Source: Candidatus Hydrogenedens sp.
GTDB taxonomy: Bacteria > Hydrogenedentota > Hydrogenedentia > Hydrogenedentales > JAEUWI01
NCBI GenBank assembly: GCA_016125095.1
Contig: WGMK01000018.1
Location: 1 to 64,000 of the forward strand
Length of the DNA: 64,000 nt
Direction of reading: 5' to 3'
Below the pieces are notes generated by a model. It had not been told where the DNA came from, did no database searches, and saw nothing but the letters and a program-made list of their open reading frames with translations. Positions within the stretch are counted from its first letter, which is position 1; the number at the start of each line of letters is the position of its first letter. Shown here piece after piece: positions 50,427 through 60,466 of the stretch. Position numbers and translations under genes: made by a program.

Positions 50427-51782
50427 TCAGGCGCGGCGTTTGAGGGTCATGGGCATGCCGCCTACGGGGCGGAGGGTGACGTGGGGGTTGTAGGCGATCT
50501 TGTGTCCGGGGTCGACCTGGGCGGTCCAGTGTCGGGCGAGGGTGGCGAGCACGAGGACGCCTTCCATCCAGGCGAAGGGTTCGCCGATGCAGAGGCGGCG
50601 TCCGCCTCCGAAGGGGAAATAGGTAAACTTGTGGCGCTTTTCGCTTTCGCCGGGGGCGAAGCGGTCGGGGTCGAAGCGCTCGGGGTCGGGCCAGAATCGT
50701 TCGCTGCGCTGGGTGATGTATGGCGAAAGCACGACGACGGCGTCTTTGGGAATCTCGTAGCCGCCGATCTGGGTGTCGCGTATGGCGGACCGGCCTATCA
50801 TGTAGGCGGGCGGGAAAATCCGCATGGTCTCGGCGAATACCTGGCGGGTGTATTGCAGGCGGGGGTAGTCGTCGGGCGTGGGGGGGCGGTCGCCCAGCAC
50901 GTCGTTCAGTTCGGCCACCAGCCGCGCCTCCACTTCGGGGTGCTGCGACAGGCAATACCAGGTCCAGGTGAGCGCGATGGCGGTGGTCTCGTGCCCCGCC
51001 AGGAACAGCGTGACGGCCTCGTCGCGCACCTGCTTGTCGGACATGACGGACTGGTCGTCTTCGTCCTTGGCGGCCAGCAGCATGGAGAGCAGATCGCCCT
51101 GGTCGCCCGAGGCCTTGTGCTCGGCAATCATGCCGTAGAGCAGGGTATCGAGCCCGGCAATCGCCTTGCGGAACCGCTTCATGGGGGGCAGCGGCAGCTT
51201 CATCAGCTGCGGTCCGAAGGGCGCTTCATACCAGCTGACCATCGGCAGGATGGTCTCGAGTGCATGGGCGACTTCTTCCGTCTTGTCGGTCACGTCGCTG
51301 TTGAACAGCGTCTTGCCGACAATGGAAAGCGCGAGGGCCATCATCTCCTCGTTCATGTCCACCTGCTGGCCGTCGCGCCAGCGGGCGCCCATCTCCTCGG
51401 CGTAGTGCACCATCGCCTCGCCATAGCCATGCACCCGCTGCTTGTGGAACGCGGGCTGAATCATGCGGCGCTGGCGCAGGTGGAAGTCTTCCTCGCTCGT
51501 CAGCAGCCCATTGCCCAGAATCAGCGCGAGGAATCCGTAGAAGGGGTCCTTGTGGAAATCCCGATGCCGCGACACCAGGCATTCCTCGATCATCTCGGGA
51601 TTGTTCAGAAAATAGAATTTCAGTCCGAAGGCCGGCGCGGTCGCGATGTCGCCTTCCTGCCGCATCCACCGTTCGATGGGCGCAATCCGGCTGAAGGGAA
51701 ACTGCAGCATGGCCCAGCGTCCGCGCCAGTTGGTGCGCAGCGTCTGGGGCTTTCCGGTCAGTGCGGCGGAATTAGAACTCAT
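50427..51782 (-). CDS. Cytochrome P450
   Basis: 451 residues from the ATG at 51782. The I-helix oxygen-binding motif A-G-H-E-T-T is at 262-267, the E318-T-M-R321 K-helix pair and the haem loop F-G-G-G-R-R-L-C-I-G with ligand Cys398 are all intact. The sequence type is that of class E bacterial P450s (CYP102/CYP110-like), soluble, needing a separate reductase. No redox partner or biosynthetic genes lie nearby, so the substrate is unknown. It is the first chromosomal gene right of the tRNA-Ser locus. Confidence 0.93.
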   Translation of the reverse strand: MSSNSAALTGKPQTLRTNWRGRWAMLQFPFSRIAPIERWMRQEGDIATAPAFGLKFYFLNNPEMIEECLVSRHRDFHKDPFYGFLALILGNGLLTSEEDFHLRQRRMIQPAFHKQRVHGYGEAMVHYAEEMGARWRDGQQVDMNEEMMALALSIVGKTLFNSDVTDKTEEVAHALETILPMVSWYEAPFGPQLMKLPLPPMKRFRKAIAGLDTLLYGMIAEHKASGDQGDLLSMLLAAKDEDDQSVMSDKQVRDEAVTLFLAGHETTAIALTWTWYCLSQHPEVEARLVAELNDVLGDRPPTPDDYPRLQYTRQVFAETMRIFPPAYMIGRSAIRDTQIGGYEIPKDAVVVLSPYITQRSERFWPDPERFDPDRFAPGESEKRHKFTYFPFGGGRRLCIGEPFAWMEGVLVLATLARHWTAQVDPGHKIAYNPHVTLRPVGGMPMTLKRRA

Positions 51783-52041
51783 GAGGCGGCCTCCAGAAAC
51801 GATCGACTTGGCGGCCAACGGGCGTTCCACGCGACTCTTCCAAGATACTTTGTCTGCCAGCATACTCCACGCACGCTTCCCCATGCCAGCCATTTTCGAC
51901 GTTGCAGAGGTATTGTCGGCTTAATGGAGTTTCCGGAATTTGGGGCAACTCATCAGCACGCCATGCAACCTGCCGGAACGGAAGCCGGACCTCCGTGCCG
52001 ATGGCAGGCATTACGCGGGCTGTAGAAACGGCGAGCGCCGG

Positions 52042-53193
52042 TTATTTCTCTTCCTTGCTCACCTTCAGCACGTCATTCTCCGGCAGTGCGGGGAAGGCGG
52101 CGTGCGGTTCGAGCTGATACCAATACGCCACCGAGGAGAGCTCGTCGGAGAGCGGCAGATAGCGTCCCTCGCTCTGCCAGCCCAGGCACTGAATCGTCAC
52201 CCGCAGATCCTGCTCGAAGCGAATGGGATCGAGTATGTGCCAGCGGTACTGGCCGAAACGCTGCTGCGCGCCCTTCGAGGCGATGTGGTGGAACCCGGTG
52301 TAGGGGCTGCTGAAATTTTCATACACCGTGCCTTCCTTGGTTTCGCGCTCGTTGTAGCCGTAGGAGCCGCAGAAGTAATCCTCCTCGCCCGTGCCGCAAA
52401 TGGTGGGGAAGTCCGTGTCGCCGTCCATGTAGAACTTGATCTCGCCTTCGCCCCACCAGCCCTTGCCGTTGGCGCCATGCGCCAGGTAGGTGCCCACATA
52501 GTGGCCGCGGCCCTTGATGCCGTCGATGATGGTGAACACTTCGCCCGCAGGCAGCGGATTCGCGCGGCGGAACTGCGCGTGGAAATACGGCGTGTCCTCC
52601 GCCACGTCCTCCAGCGAATAGTCGATCTGGTAGTAGATGGTCGCGGTTTTGTCGCCGCGGTTTTCCATGGTGATGCGGCAGCCCTTGCGGAACGGCATCT
52701 GCCAGTAGCTGTTGAACCCGCTGCGCGGATTCACGCAAATGGCCTGCGAGGTGATGCGCGGCTCCTTGCCGATGCCCCAGCCCGACGCGAAGAAATCGCC
52801 CACCGGCACTTCCACCGACGGCTGCTCCTCGTCGTCCCAATAGAAGCGGAAGATCATCAGGCGGTAATCGCCCACGGGTGTCATCCAGATATGGTTGATC
52901 ACGCCCGAACCGTCCACCTTGCCGAGCTCGAAGGTCGTCCCCGGCTCCACGTGAATATAGGGGTTCACCTTCCAGCCCTGGCCCAGCTCGCGTGCCGCCT
53001 TTTTCGCGGTGCCTTCCTCGAGCGTCGCCATGCCGCCCTTGCCCTTTTCGCCGGTGAAGTTCTCCGGGCTGATGGAGCGCGTCTGGGCGTCCTTCAGTTG
53101 CGTCAGGCCTGCCATGCCGTTGGCCTGCGCGGCGGCCATAGTCGAGATGCTCAAGGCCAGCGCCAGTGCGATGGCGGTACGGATTGCTTTCAT
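52042..53193 (-). CDS. Secreted DUF2961 (GH172-type) glycoside hydrolase
   Basis: 383 residues from the ATG at 53193 with a signal peptide (cleavage near A-A-A-Q-A). The DUF2961 double jelly-roll is recognised by G-E-G-E-I-K-F-Y-M-D-G-D and G-T-G-E-E-D-Y-F-C-G, which carry the glutamates that act as catalytic pair in characterised GH172 enzymes. Family members cleave difructose dianhydrides or arabinofuranosides; the substrate here is unknown. It precedes a secreted beta-propeller gene by 28 bp on the same strand. Confidence 0.88.
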   Translation of the reverse strand: MKAIRTAIALALALSISTMAAAQANGMAGLTQLKDAQTRSISPENFTGEKGKGGMATLEEGTAKKAARELGQGWKVNPYIHVEPGTTFELGKVDGSGVINHIWMTPVGDYRLMIFRFYWDDEEQPSVEVPVGDFFASGWGIGKEPRITSQAICVNPRSGFNSYWQMPFRKGCRITMENRGDKTATIYYQIDYSLEDVAEDTPYFHAQFRRANPLPAGEVFTIIDGIKGRGHYVGTYLAHGANGKGWWGEGEIKFYMDGDTDFPTICGTGEEDYFCGSYGYNERETKEGTVYENFSSPYTGFHHIASKGAQQRFGQYRWHILDPIRFEQDLRVTIQCLGWQSEGRYLPLSDELSSVAYWYQLEPHAAFPALPENDVLKVSKEEK

Positions 53194-53221
53194 GGTCGTT
53201 CCCCTTGTGCTAAGTCCCGCT

Positions 53222-54145
53222 TCAGTCGATCGGAATGGCATTCGACACGTCGTTGCCGAAGGCGTCCCACTGTTCAAAGGTCCACACGACCGCCTTGGTC
53301 TCGCGGTCGATCTCTATCAGCTGCGGCTGGCCCGGCCCCGCGTGGCAATTGCCGAATACCAGGTGGCCGTTGGGCAGCATCGTCAGCGTCGTTACCCACG
53401 CCAGCGTAATGCCCGGCAGATCGTTCTGGTGGATTTCCCAGATGATCTCTTTCGCGGGCGTTACCTCGATGATGCTGTGCCCGTTGCCCGTGGCGATAAG
53501 GGTGTTGCCGTTGTCCAGCCGCAGCACGCCGAAGGCCTGATTGCCGAAGGCTTCCGGCCCGTGTCCGTCGGCGCGCTCGCGATCGAACAGCGGCACGGGG
53601 TATTCCCACACCACCTCGCCGCTCGCGCCGTCGTATTCCCGCACCACGCCGTCGCCCTCGTGGCAGGCAATGTAGTTGCCGTTTGCCAGCTTCCGCGCCA
53701 GGCGTGTGTCGCGATGGGTATCCGGACGGTCCAGTTTCAAAGGCACTTCTTTGAGGAGCTTGCCGTCGCGATCGATCTCGATGATCCGCCCGGCACCCGA
53801 TTCCGCCACCATCACATTGCCATCGTCAAGCGGCTGGATGGCGTGGATCTCAATCTTGCGGTCGCGGTTTCCGTTCTTGCGGTAGGCGTCGTAGTCCCAC
53901 ACCACTTCCTTCGCGGCCGGGTCGATCTCCACCACCTTGCGGAAGCGCTCCACGGTCAGGATGTGGCCGTTGTCCAGATAGTGCAGGTCATGCACCATGG
54001 GCCAGGGCATTTCCCATTCCACGGTGCTGCCGTCGCGGCCGACAATCGCGAGCCGGTCGTTGCCCTGCAGCAGCACGCGGTGCTGCGCAAACGCGGACAT
54101 CGGCAGCAGTGCTATCGCCAGCAACCAGACGAAACTCTTCCGCAT
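53222..54145 (-). CDS. Secreted PQQ-like beta-propeller protein
   Basis: 307 residues with a signal peptide. Six to seven repeats of the L-x-N-G-N-x-L/I-x-A and E-V-V-W-D/E-Y type mark a beta-propeller of the PQQ-repeat or arylsulfotransferase-like fold. No catalytic residues or cofactor site can be named. It is probably a periplasmic binding or scaffold protein for the sulfatase/glycosidase cluster. A relative lies at 60467-61411. Confidence 0.8.
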   Translation of the reverse strand: MRKSFVWLLAIALLPMSAFAQHRVLLQGNDRLAIVGRDGSTVEWEMPWPMVHDLHYLDNGHILTVERFRKVVEIDPAAKEVVWDYDAYRKNGNRDRKIEIHAIQPLDDGNVMVAESGAGRIIEIDRDGKLLKEVPLKLDRPDTHRDTRLARKLANGNYIACHEGDGVVREYDGASGEVVWEYPVPLFDRERADGHGPEAFGNQAFGVLRLDNGNTLIATGNGHSIIEVTPAKEIIWEIHQNDLPGITLAWVTTLTMLPNGHLVFGNCHAGPGQPQLIEIDRETKAVVWTFEQWDAFGNDVSNAIPID

Positions 54146-54226
54146 CAGACTTCCTCCCTCGAAGACATTGATTCAGGCCCGCCATTGAGCATACGCCGGC
54201 ATACGTCCGGAATCCATCGGGCGCCC

Positions 54227-55705
54227 CTACTCCGGCCGCAGTACTTCTTCGTGCAGCACCTCGCCATCCACGCTGTAATGGCGCGCCCGCAGCCGCGGTC
54301 CCTCGTCGTCGCGCGCCACATCCAGCGCCAGGAAGCCGCCGGTCACGTTCATGTAGGTGTGCTCCGGGCGTCGGTCCTCGGGCTTCCAGCCGCCGGCGTG
54401 TTCGTTGCTCGCGGGACCGCAGGCAAACTCGAGCGTGCCAGTGTCGGCCGCGTGCGACACGTACTGCCAATGCCGGTCGCCGCAGATGCTGAATAGGTTG
54501 GGCTGCGTTGCCATGAACTCGCGGATTTCCCGGCCCTCGTGCGCGAAGCCGCGGTTGGCGTGGTTGTCGTTCTTCGTCGGGCGGTCCGGCCCCACCACCG
54601 GGGTCGGGCTGATCAGCACGCGGAAGGTCGCTTCCGATTCCGCCACCGTGCGCTTGAACCACGCCATCTGCTCCGCGCCCCAGATAGATTTCTCGGGGCC
54701 ATCCTTCATGGTATTCGGGCTGCGGAAATCGCGCCCTTCCACCATCCAGATCTGCAGGTCCTTGCCCCAGCGCACCGTGCGGTAGGTGCTGTCGCCCATG
54801 GGCACCTGCTCCAGAAACACGGCCTGCCCCTGCTCGAAGGTGAAGTTGCCCATGAACGTCGATTCCATTCCCGGCCAGCAGTCGTTCACCCAGGTGTCGT
54901 GGTCGTCCTTCATGAAATAGCTGCCCACCTGGCGGTGGAAGCGCACGTTTGTCGGCATGGAATACATGCGCTGCCAATGCCACCGCGCCAGGTCAATCGA
55001 CTTCGCCAGCTTGTCGTAATACAGGATGTCCCCCGTATGCACGAAGAAGTCCGGATTCAGCTTCAATATCTGGTCGTAGATCTTGAAGCCGTCCGGCGCG
55101 TCGCGATCCGGGTAGGCGTAGCAGGTCGTTACCACGAAGTTTACGGGCGTCTCCGCGTCCGCCTCGGGCGCGGTATGGAAACCGCCTTCCACCGTGTCGC
55201 CTGGATTGCCCTCGGGCGTGCGGGATTCGACGGTCAGTTCGTACGTCGCTCCGGACTCGAGGCCTTCCAGCGGGAACTGCTTTGTGAAATCGCGTGCGGG
55301 GTCTACGGCCGCCCATTCGGTATCGGTCCACTCCGCCGCTCCCTCGACCCGGTAGCGCACGCGGACCTCGCCCTCGGTGCCGGGTGCGGCGCCTTCGAGC
55401 TGCTGCACGGCCTCGGTGGGACCGCTGGCGTCGATACCCGGAAACGAAACCACCGGGGTCATGCGCGGATCGCGATCCTTGACCTCGTCGATCCACTCGC
55501 CGCTCTTGTCCTTGTAGCGCACATCGGGCATGGGACCACCGAAGGGGACGTGCTCGGCGTCGCGCGTCAGGCGCGTCCACACGATGGCCGAATGTGCGGT
55601 AGTCTCGCCGATACGGATCCCCGTGGCGAAATGGGGGCCGTCGGCCCCGGCCCATCCCGATGCCGCTATCGCCGCGGCCGCAAGCAGTTTCCATCCAGCG
55701 CGCAT
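54227..55705 (-). CDS. phoD: PhoD-type alkaline phosphatase/phosphodiesterase
   Basis: 492 residues with a signal peptide. An N-terminal Fn3-like domain (about 25-180) precedes the metallophosphatase core with H-T-G-D-I-L-Y-Y, K-D-D-H-D-T-W, and G-D-R-H-W-Q-Y-V-S-H, the metal-ligand set of PhoD. It hydrolyses phosphate mono- or diesters outside the cytoplasm. One base separates it from the sulfatase gene at 55707, so it is co-transcribed with two sulfatases, suggesting joint release of phosphate and sulfate from polysaccharides. Confidence 0.92.
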   Translation of the reverse strand: MRAGWKLLAAAAIAASGWAGADGPHFATGIRIGETTAHSAIVWTRLTRDAEHVPFGGPMPDVRYKDKSGEWIDEVKDRDPRMTPVVSFPGIDASGPTEAVQQLEGAAPGTEGEVRVRYRVEGAAEWTDTEWAAVDPARDFTKQFPLEGLESGATYELTVESRTPEGNPGDTVEGGFHTAPEADAETPVNFVVTTCYAYPDRDAPDGFKIYDQILKLNPDFFVHTGDILYYDKLAKSIDLARWHWQRMYSMPTNVRFHRQVGSYFMKDDHDTWVNDCWPGMESTFMGNFTFEQGQAVFLEQVPMGDSTYRTVRWGKDLQIWMVEGRDFRSPNTMKDGPEKSIWGAEQMAWFKRTVAESEATFRVLISPTPVVGPDRPTKNDNHANRGFAHEGREIREFMATQPNLFSICGDRHWQYVSHAADTGTLEFACGPASNEHAGGWKPEDRRPEHTYMNVTGGFLALDVARDDEGPRLRARHYSVDGEVLHEEVLRPE

Positions 55706-55706
55706 A

Positions 55707-57620
55707 TCATCGTACCTCGTTGTCGGTGCCCAGCAGCGTGTTCACGGCATGGTTCGCCACGCGCGCCACGTATTTATTGTAGGGATCGTCGAGCGCGGCC
55801 TGCAGGGCAGCAATCACCGGCCGTGCCTTCTCGCCCACGTTGTCGAGCGCCGTCGCCGCCGCCACGCGCACCCACATGTCGTCGTCCTTCAGCAGGTCCG
55901 CCAGCAGGTCGAGCTGCGCCTGCTCGTCGGTGCCCTGCTTTAACAGCGCCTCCGCCGCTACCACCCGCACCTCCGGAGTTGTGTCTTCGCGCGCGGCCAA
56001 CAGCAGCGTCCGGGCGTCGTCGGTCAACGGCTGCATGCGCCCGAGCGACACCACCGCCCAGTACCGGATGGCGCCGTGTTTGCTTTGCAGGGCTTTGGTC
56101 AGCCGCTCCGTGTCGTCCGGCGTCACCGTGCCCGAGCCCGCCACCAGCGTGTAGAGCGTGTTCCAGAAATCCGGGTCAGCCTCCTGCATACCCTGATAGA
56201 TTTCGTAGCGCGTGCCAAAGCGCTGTTCCAGCCGGTTCAGTTCGGCCTCCGGCAGGAAGCCCAGATCGCGGGTGTCGCGGCTCCAGGCCAGCATCGCGCC
56301 GCGCAGCCGCTCGAGCACCTCTGCTTGCGCCGGGTCGTCTGCCAGGTTGTGCAACGAATACCGGTCGGCCTCCATGTCGTAGAGTTCTTCCACGGGCTTT
56401 TCGGGCAGGCCGAACCATGCGCACCCCTCGGGCAGCGCGTCTTCGGCCAGCAACCGCCGCAGTTCCTTCTGCACGTCGCCGCGTTCGCAGTAGTCGATAT
56501 ATTGGTGGTAGGGCACCCACGGCTGGTAGTTGCGGATGTAGCGGTAGCGGGAATCGCGCACGGAACGCACGATGTCGTAACGCTCGTCCATCCGGTCGCG
56601 GGCGCTGTAGGCATACGTCCTCGGCTCGGCCTTCTCCGGGCCCAGGAACACCTGCCCCTGCATGAAGTCCGGGCGCGCGACGCCCGCCAGCGCCAGCGTC
56701 GTGGGGGCGAAATCGAGCGCGCTGATCAGTTGCTCGTCCGTCGTGCCGGGCGTAATGCCATAGCGTTCCTGCAGGGCTTTGGGCGCATACACCACCATCG
56801 GCACGTGGGTGCCGGAATCGTAGAGCCAGCGCTTGTGCCGCGGCAGCCCGGCCCCGTGGTCGCTCCAATACACCACGATGGTATTGTCCGCCACGCCCGC
56901 GTCTTCCAGTTCCTGCAGCTTCTCGGCGATCCAGTGGTCCATCACCGTAATCAGGTCGTGGTAGTTGGCCCATTGCTGCCGCACCTTCGGGGTGTCGGGA
57001 TGGTACGGCGGTACATGCAGCTTGGCGGGATCGTGGCGCTCGGCATCCGTGAGCGATTTCGTCAGCCGTTCCAGTTCCTTGCCCTCGGCGCGCACCTTGC
57101 TCTCGTGCGTGTCCACAAAATTGAAGACCGCGAAGAAGGGCTGCTTCGGGTCTGGACGATTCTGCCAGGTGGCCTTGCCGCTCGACTCGTCCCACGTTTC
57201 CTCGGGAGTAGGCGCGAAGTTGTAGTCCTGTTTGGAATTGTTCGTACAGTAATACCCCGCGCGCCGCAGGTATTCGGGAAAGCAGCGGATGCTTTCCGGC
57301 AGCGACGGCTGATGCGAGTCCAGCCGGCCTTCGCCCGAGGAGCGCATGTGCAGGCTCCCCAGCGTGGTGGGGTAGACCCCCGTGATGATGCACGACCGGT
57401 TCGGCGCGCATACCGGGGCCACGGTGTAGACGTTCGTATAGCGCACGCCCTCGGCGGCCAGCTTGTCGATATTCGGTGTGATGGCGTCGGGGTCGCCGTA
57501 GCAGCCATGGCTTGCGTCGATGTCTTCCACCGACAGCCAGAGGATGTTGGGCGGCGGCGGGTCTTCGGCAAAGGCGGCAGCGGCCGCCAGCATCAGGCCC
57601 AGGGCGAACAGTCTAGTCAT
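55707..57620 (-). CDS. Sulfatase with C-terminal HEAT repeats
   Basis: 637 residues with a signal peptide. The formylglycine site C71-A-P-N-R (C-x-P-x-R) is intact, and W-S-D-H-G-A-G and metal-binding D/H residues are present. The type is that of heparan N-sulfatase (SGSH). The last 140 residues are HEAT-like helical repeats, a less common addition that may mediate protein contact. Needs a formylglycine-generating enzyme, not seen in this window. Confidence 0.9.
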   Translation of the reverse strand: MTRLFALGLMLAAAAAFAEDPPPPNILWLSVEDIDASHGCYGDPDAITPNIDKLAAEGVRYTNVYTVAPVCAPNRSCIITGVYPTTLGSLHMRSSGEGRLDSHQPSLPESIRCFPEYLRRAGYYCTNNSKQDYNFAPTPEETWDESSGKATWQNRPDPKQPFFAVFNFVDTHESKVRAEGKELERLTKSLTDAERHDPAKLHVPPYHPDTPKVRQQWANYHDLITVMDHWIAEKLQELEDAGVADNTIVVYWSDHGAGLPRHKRWLYDSGTHVPMVVYAPKALQERYGITPGTTDEQLISALDFAPTTLALAGVARPDFMQGQVFLGPEKAEPRTYAYSARDRMDERYDIVRSVRDSRYRYIRNYQPWVPYHQYIDYCERGDVQKELRRLLAEDALPEGCAWFGLPEKPVEELYDMEADRYSLHNLADDPAQAEVLERLRGAMLAWSRDTRDLGFLPEAELNRLEQRFGTRYEIYQGMQEADPDFWNTLYTLVAGSGTVTPDDTERLTKALQSKHGAIRYWAVVSLGRMQPLTDDARTLLLAAREDTTPEVRVVAAEALLKQGTDEQAQLDLLADLLKDDDMWVRVAAATALDNVGEKARPVIAALQAALDDPYNKYVARVANHAVNTLLGTDNEVR

Positions 57621-59199
57621 GCTTCCGTACCTCCACGCCCACCTTGCGGGCCCAGTTTTCCCATGCGTCCGTCATCGCTTGCACCCGCTCGGGGTGCGCC
57701 GCCGCCACGTCGTGCAGCTCCGTGCGGTCGGCCTGCATGTCGTACAACTGCCAGGGCTCGCGCAGGCCATGCACCAGCTTCCACTTGCCCTGGCGCATGG
57801 CGGCGTCGCTGCCGAAGTTCCAGAAAATTTCGCGATCGTCTCCCGCACTGGCGCCCGTCATCACCGGCAGCAGGCTCCGGCCCTCGTTCGCCGGGGCATC
57901 GGCCGGATAGGTCGCGCCCGCAGCCTCCACCAGCGTGGGCAGCACGTCAATCAGGTGCCCGGCCGCATGCGTGATCGCGCCCGCCTCGATATGGCCCGGC
58001 CAATGCGCGATGAGCGGCGTGCTGATGCCGCCCTCCATCAGGTAGCGCTTGTACAGGCGGAAGGGCGTGTTCTGCGCGTTCGCCCAGGGCGGGTCTACCG
58101 AGCGGTAAGAGTTCACCGGACCCGGCGGCACGTCGGGCGTGTCGTTGCGGGTTTCCGCGCAGCCGCCGTTGTCCGACAGGAAGAGGATCAGCGTGTTGTC
58201 CATCGCACCCATCGCCTCGAGCTGCGCGAGTACCCGCCCGATATTCTGGTCCATGCGGTCGACCATGGCGGCATAGACCGCCATCTTCAAATCCCACAGG
58301 TCGGCATCGCGCGCGTGTTCCCAAGGCAAATTTTCCTCGCGCCTGCCGCGCAGTCCTTCGAGGTTCCAAGCCGACGCTTCGGTCACGCTAACCCACGGTG
58401 CGACATTCGGGTCGCGCGGCGACAGCGCCCAGGCCGGATTGAGCAGCCCCATATCCAATTGCCGGGCGTGGCGCTGCTCGCGGAGCGTGTCCCAGCCGAT
58501 GCGGTATTTGCCGCGGTACTTCGCGATGACTTCCTCCGGCGCCTGCAGCGGATAGTGCGGAGCCGTGTAGGCCAGGTACAACAGGAAGGGCTTCGCAGTG
58601 TCGTGCGCCTTCAGGGTGTCCACCGCGAAGTCCGTGAAGGCGTCGGTCGTGTAGAAGTCCTTGTCCTCCGGCGTATAGGGCCGCATCACCTCGCCATCGC
58701 GCGACCACTTCCGCGGATAGTTCTTCTCGGCGGGCTTGGGCTCGCCGTCGCGCTGTTCGCCCGGGTTCCAGTAGTTGCAGCAGCCGTCCGTCAGGCCGTA
58801 GTAGCGGTCGAAGCCGCGCTCCGTGGGCAATTCCTCCGCGTGCCATTTGCCCGCCATGTACGTGCTGTAGCCGGCCGGACGCAGCACCTCGGCGAAGGTC
58901 AGGCAATTCACCATCTTCACCGGGTCGTTGTGGCAGCCCACCTGCTGGGCGTAGCGGCCGGTCAGTAGCGAAGCCCGCGTCGGGGCGCACTTGGCGTTGT
59001 TATAGAACTGGCTGAAACGCATGCCCTCCGCCGCCAGCCGGTTCAGGTTCGGCGTCTCGATCTCGCCGCCGTAGCACCCGATGTCCGAGTAGCCCATGTC
59101 GTCCGCCATGATAACCACCAGGTTCGGACGCTCGTCCGCCGCCGCGGTCCACCCCCAACACGCCAGCACCAATCCCAGCCCGATTGCGCGCATGCCCAT
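57613..59199 (-). CDS. Secreted arylsulfatase
   Basis: 528 residues from the ATG at 59199, chosen because GGGAGG lies just upstream. A signal peptide, N-terminal metal site M-A-D-D-M-G-Y and the formylglycine motif C71-A-P-T-R-A-S-L-L-T-G are present. Arylsulfatase A type. It overlaps the second sulfatase gene by 8 bp, so the order sulfatase-sulfatase-phoD is one operon. Confidence 0.92.
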   Translation of the reverse strand: MGMRAIGLGLVLACWGWTAAADERPNLVVIMADDMGYSDIGCYGGEIETPNLNRLAAEGMRFSQFYNNAKCAPTRASLLTGRYAQQVGCHNDPVKMVNCLTFAEVLRPAGYSTYMAGKWHAEELPTERGFDRYYGLTDGCCNYWNPGEQRDGEPKPAEKNYPRKWSRDGEVMRPYTPEDKDFYTTDAFTDFAVDTLKAHDTAKPFLLYLAYTAPHYPLQAPEEVIAKYRGKYRIGWDTLREQRHARQLDMGLLNPAWALSPRDPNVAPWVSVTEASAWNLEGLRGRREENLPWEHARDADLWDLKMAVYAAMVDRMDQNIGRVLAQLEAMGAMDNTLILFLSDNGGCAETRNDTPDVPPGPVNSYRSVDPPWANAQNTPFRLYKRYLMEGGISTPLIAHWPGHIEAGAITHAAGHLIDVLPTLVEAAGATYPADAPANEGRSLLPVMTGASAGDDREIFWNFGSDAAMRQGKWKLVHGLREPWQLYDMQADRTELHDVAAAHPERVQAMTDAWENWARKVGVEVRKHD

Positions 59200-59341
59200 A
59201 AGAAATCGCCTCCCATGCATTCCCGACGTTATAGCAAGATTGCACGGTTTGTGCCAGACCCGCCCGTTTGCGCGGATTCGGAGGCGGCTGTTAGGCTCGG
59301 TCGAGCCGCAAAGGTTTCTTCAAGGACGCTAAAGGCGCTGC

Positions 59342-60364
59342 ATGAACGCCCCTGATTCAGAAATCCTCATCTACCAGCCGGAAGACGGACGCACCCGGAT
59401 CGACGTGCGGCTGGAAGACGAGACCGTCTGGCTATCGCAACGCCTACTGGCAGAGCTTTTTCAGGTCAGCGTTCCTACGATCAATGAACATATTCAGAAT
59501 GTGTACAAGGAAAAGGAACTTGAGCCGGATCCAACTATTCGGAATTTCCGAATAGTTCAAAGTGAAGGGAGGCGGGAGGTTACGCGCGAGGTCGCACACT
59601 ACAACCTCGAGATGATCATCGCGATTGGTTACCGCGTCCGGTCGCACCGGGGCACGCAGTTTCGCCGCTGGGCGACGGAGCGGTTGCGTGAGTACCTGGT
59701 CAAGGGTTTTGCCCTGGATGATGAGCGCCTGAAGGAAGGGCGCAATCTCGGCGCGGATTACTTCGACGAACTCCTGGACAGGATCCGCGATATCCGAGCT
59801 TCGGAGAAGCGCTTCTATCGCAAGGTTCAGGATATCTACGCGCTCTCGGTCGACTACGCCCCGGATTCTGACCGGGCCAAGCTCTTCTTTCAGACCGTGC
59901 AGAACAAGCTGCATTGGGCTGCGCACGGCCACACGGCGGCGGAATTGATCGCCGAACGTTCGGATGCTGAACGGCCCAACATGGGGCTTACTTCCTGGAA
60001 GGGCAAGAAAGTCCGCAAGGGCGATGTGGCTACGGCGAAGAACTATCTCAGCGAGGACGAGCTTCGCGGCCTGAACCGGATCGTCACTATGTATCTGGAC
60101 TACGCCGAGGATCAGGCGCAACGCCAACAAGCCATGCACATGGCGGATTGGGAAGAAAAGTTGAACGCGTTTCTCCAATTCAATGGCCGGGTGGTCCTGG
60201 ACCATGCAGGGGCTATCACGGCCTCGCTTGCCAAGGAACGCGCCGAATCGGAATACGAGAGGTTCCGGCAACGGCGGCTGCAGGATGAGGACGCGCTGGA
60301 CGAGGACGATGCTTTCGGCCGGGAAACGGAGCAGCTGTCGAAGGATCGGCAGGAGCGGCAATAG
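59342..60364 (+). CDS. RhuM family protein
   Basis: 340 residues. The first 200 residues carry the RhuM (PF13310) pattern: V-W-L-S-Q-R-L-L-A-E-L-F-Q-V-S, H-I-x-N-V-Y-K-E-K-E-L and Y-N-L-E-M-I-I-A-I-G-Y-R-V. These proteins, often found in pathogenicity or defence regions, probably bind DNA through the N-terminal HTH-like segment. It stands alone between divergent catabolic genes, likely a separately acquired gene. Confidence 0.88.
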   Translation: MNAPDSEILIYQPEDGRTRIDVRLEDETVWLSQRLLAELFQVSVPTINEHIQNVYKEKELEPDPTIRNFRIVQSEGRREVTREVAHYNLEMIIAIGYRVRSHRGTQFRRWATERLREYLVKGFALDDERLKEGRNLGADYFDELLDRIRDIRASEKRFYRKVQDIYALSVDYAPDSDRAKLFFQTVQNKLHWAAHGHTAAELIAERSDAERPNMGLTSWKGKKVRKGDVATAKNYLSEDELRGLNRIVTMYLDYAEDQAQRQQAMHMADWEEKLNAFLQFNGRVVLDHAGAITASLAKERAESEYERFRQRRLQDEDALDEDDAFGRETEQLSKDRQERQ

Positions 60365-60466
60365 CCGGGTCCGCGTCGAATGAAACGGCTAGCCCCGGAT
60401 TGCGCCCCAGCAAGCACGGCTGTTACGCTCCGCGGAACCGGAGTTCAAAACGCGGAGGGTCGCGGC

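Noticed and set aside
50418..52025. Plus-strand frame opposite the P450 gene
   Set aside because: Antisense shadow of a gene with an intact haem-binding loop.
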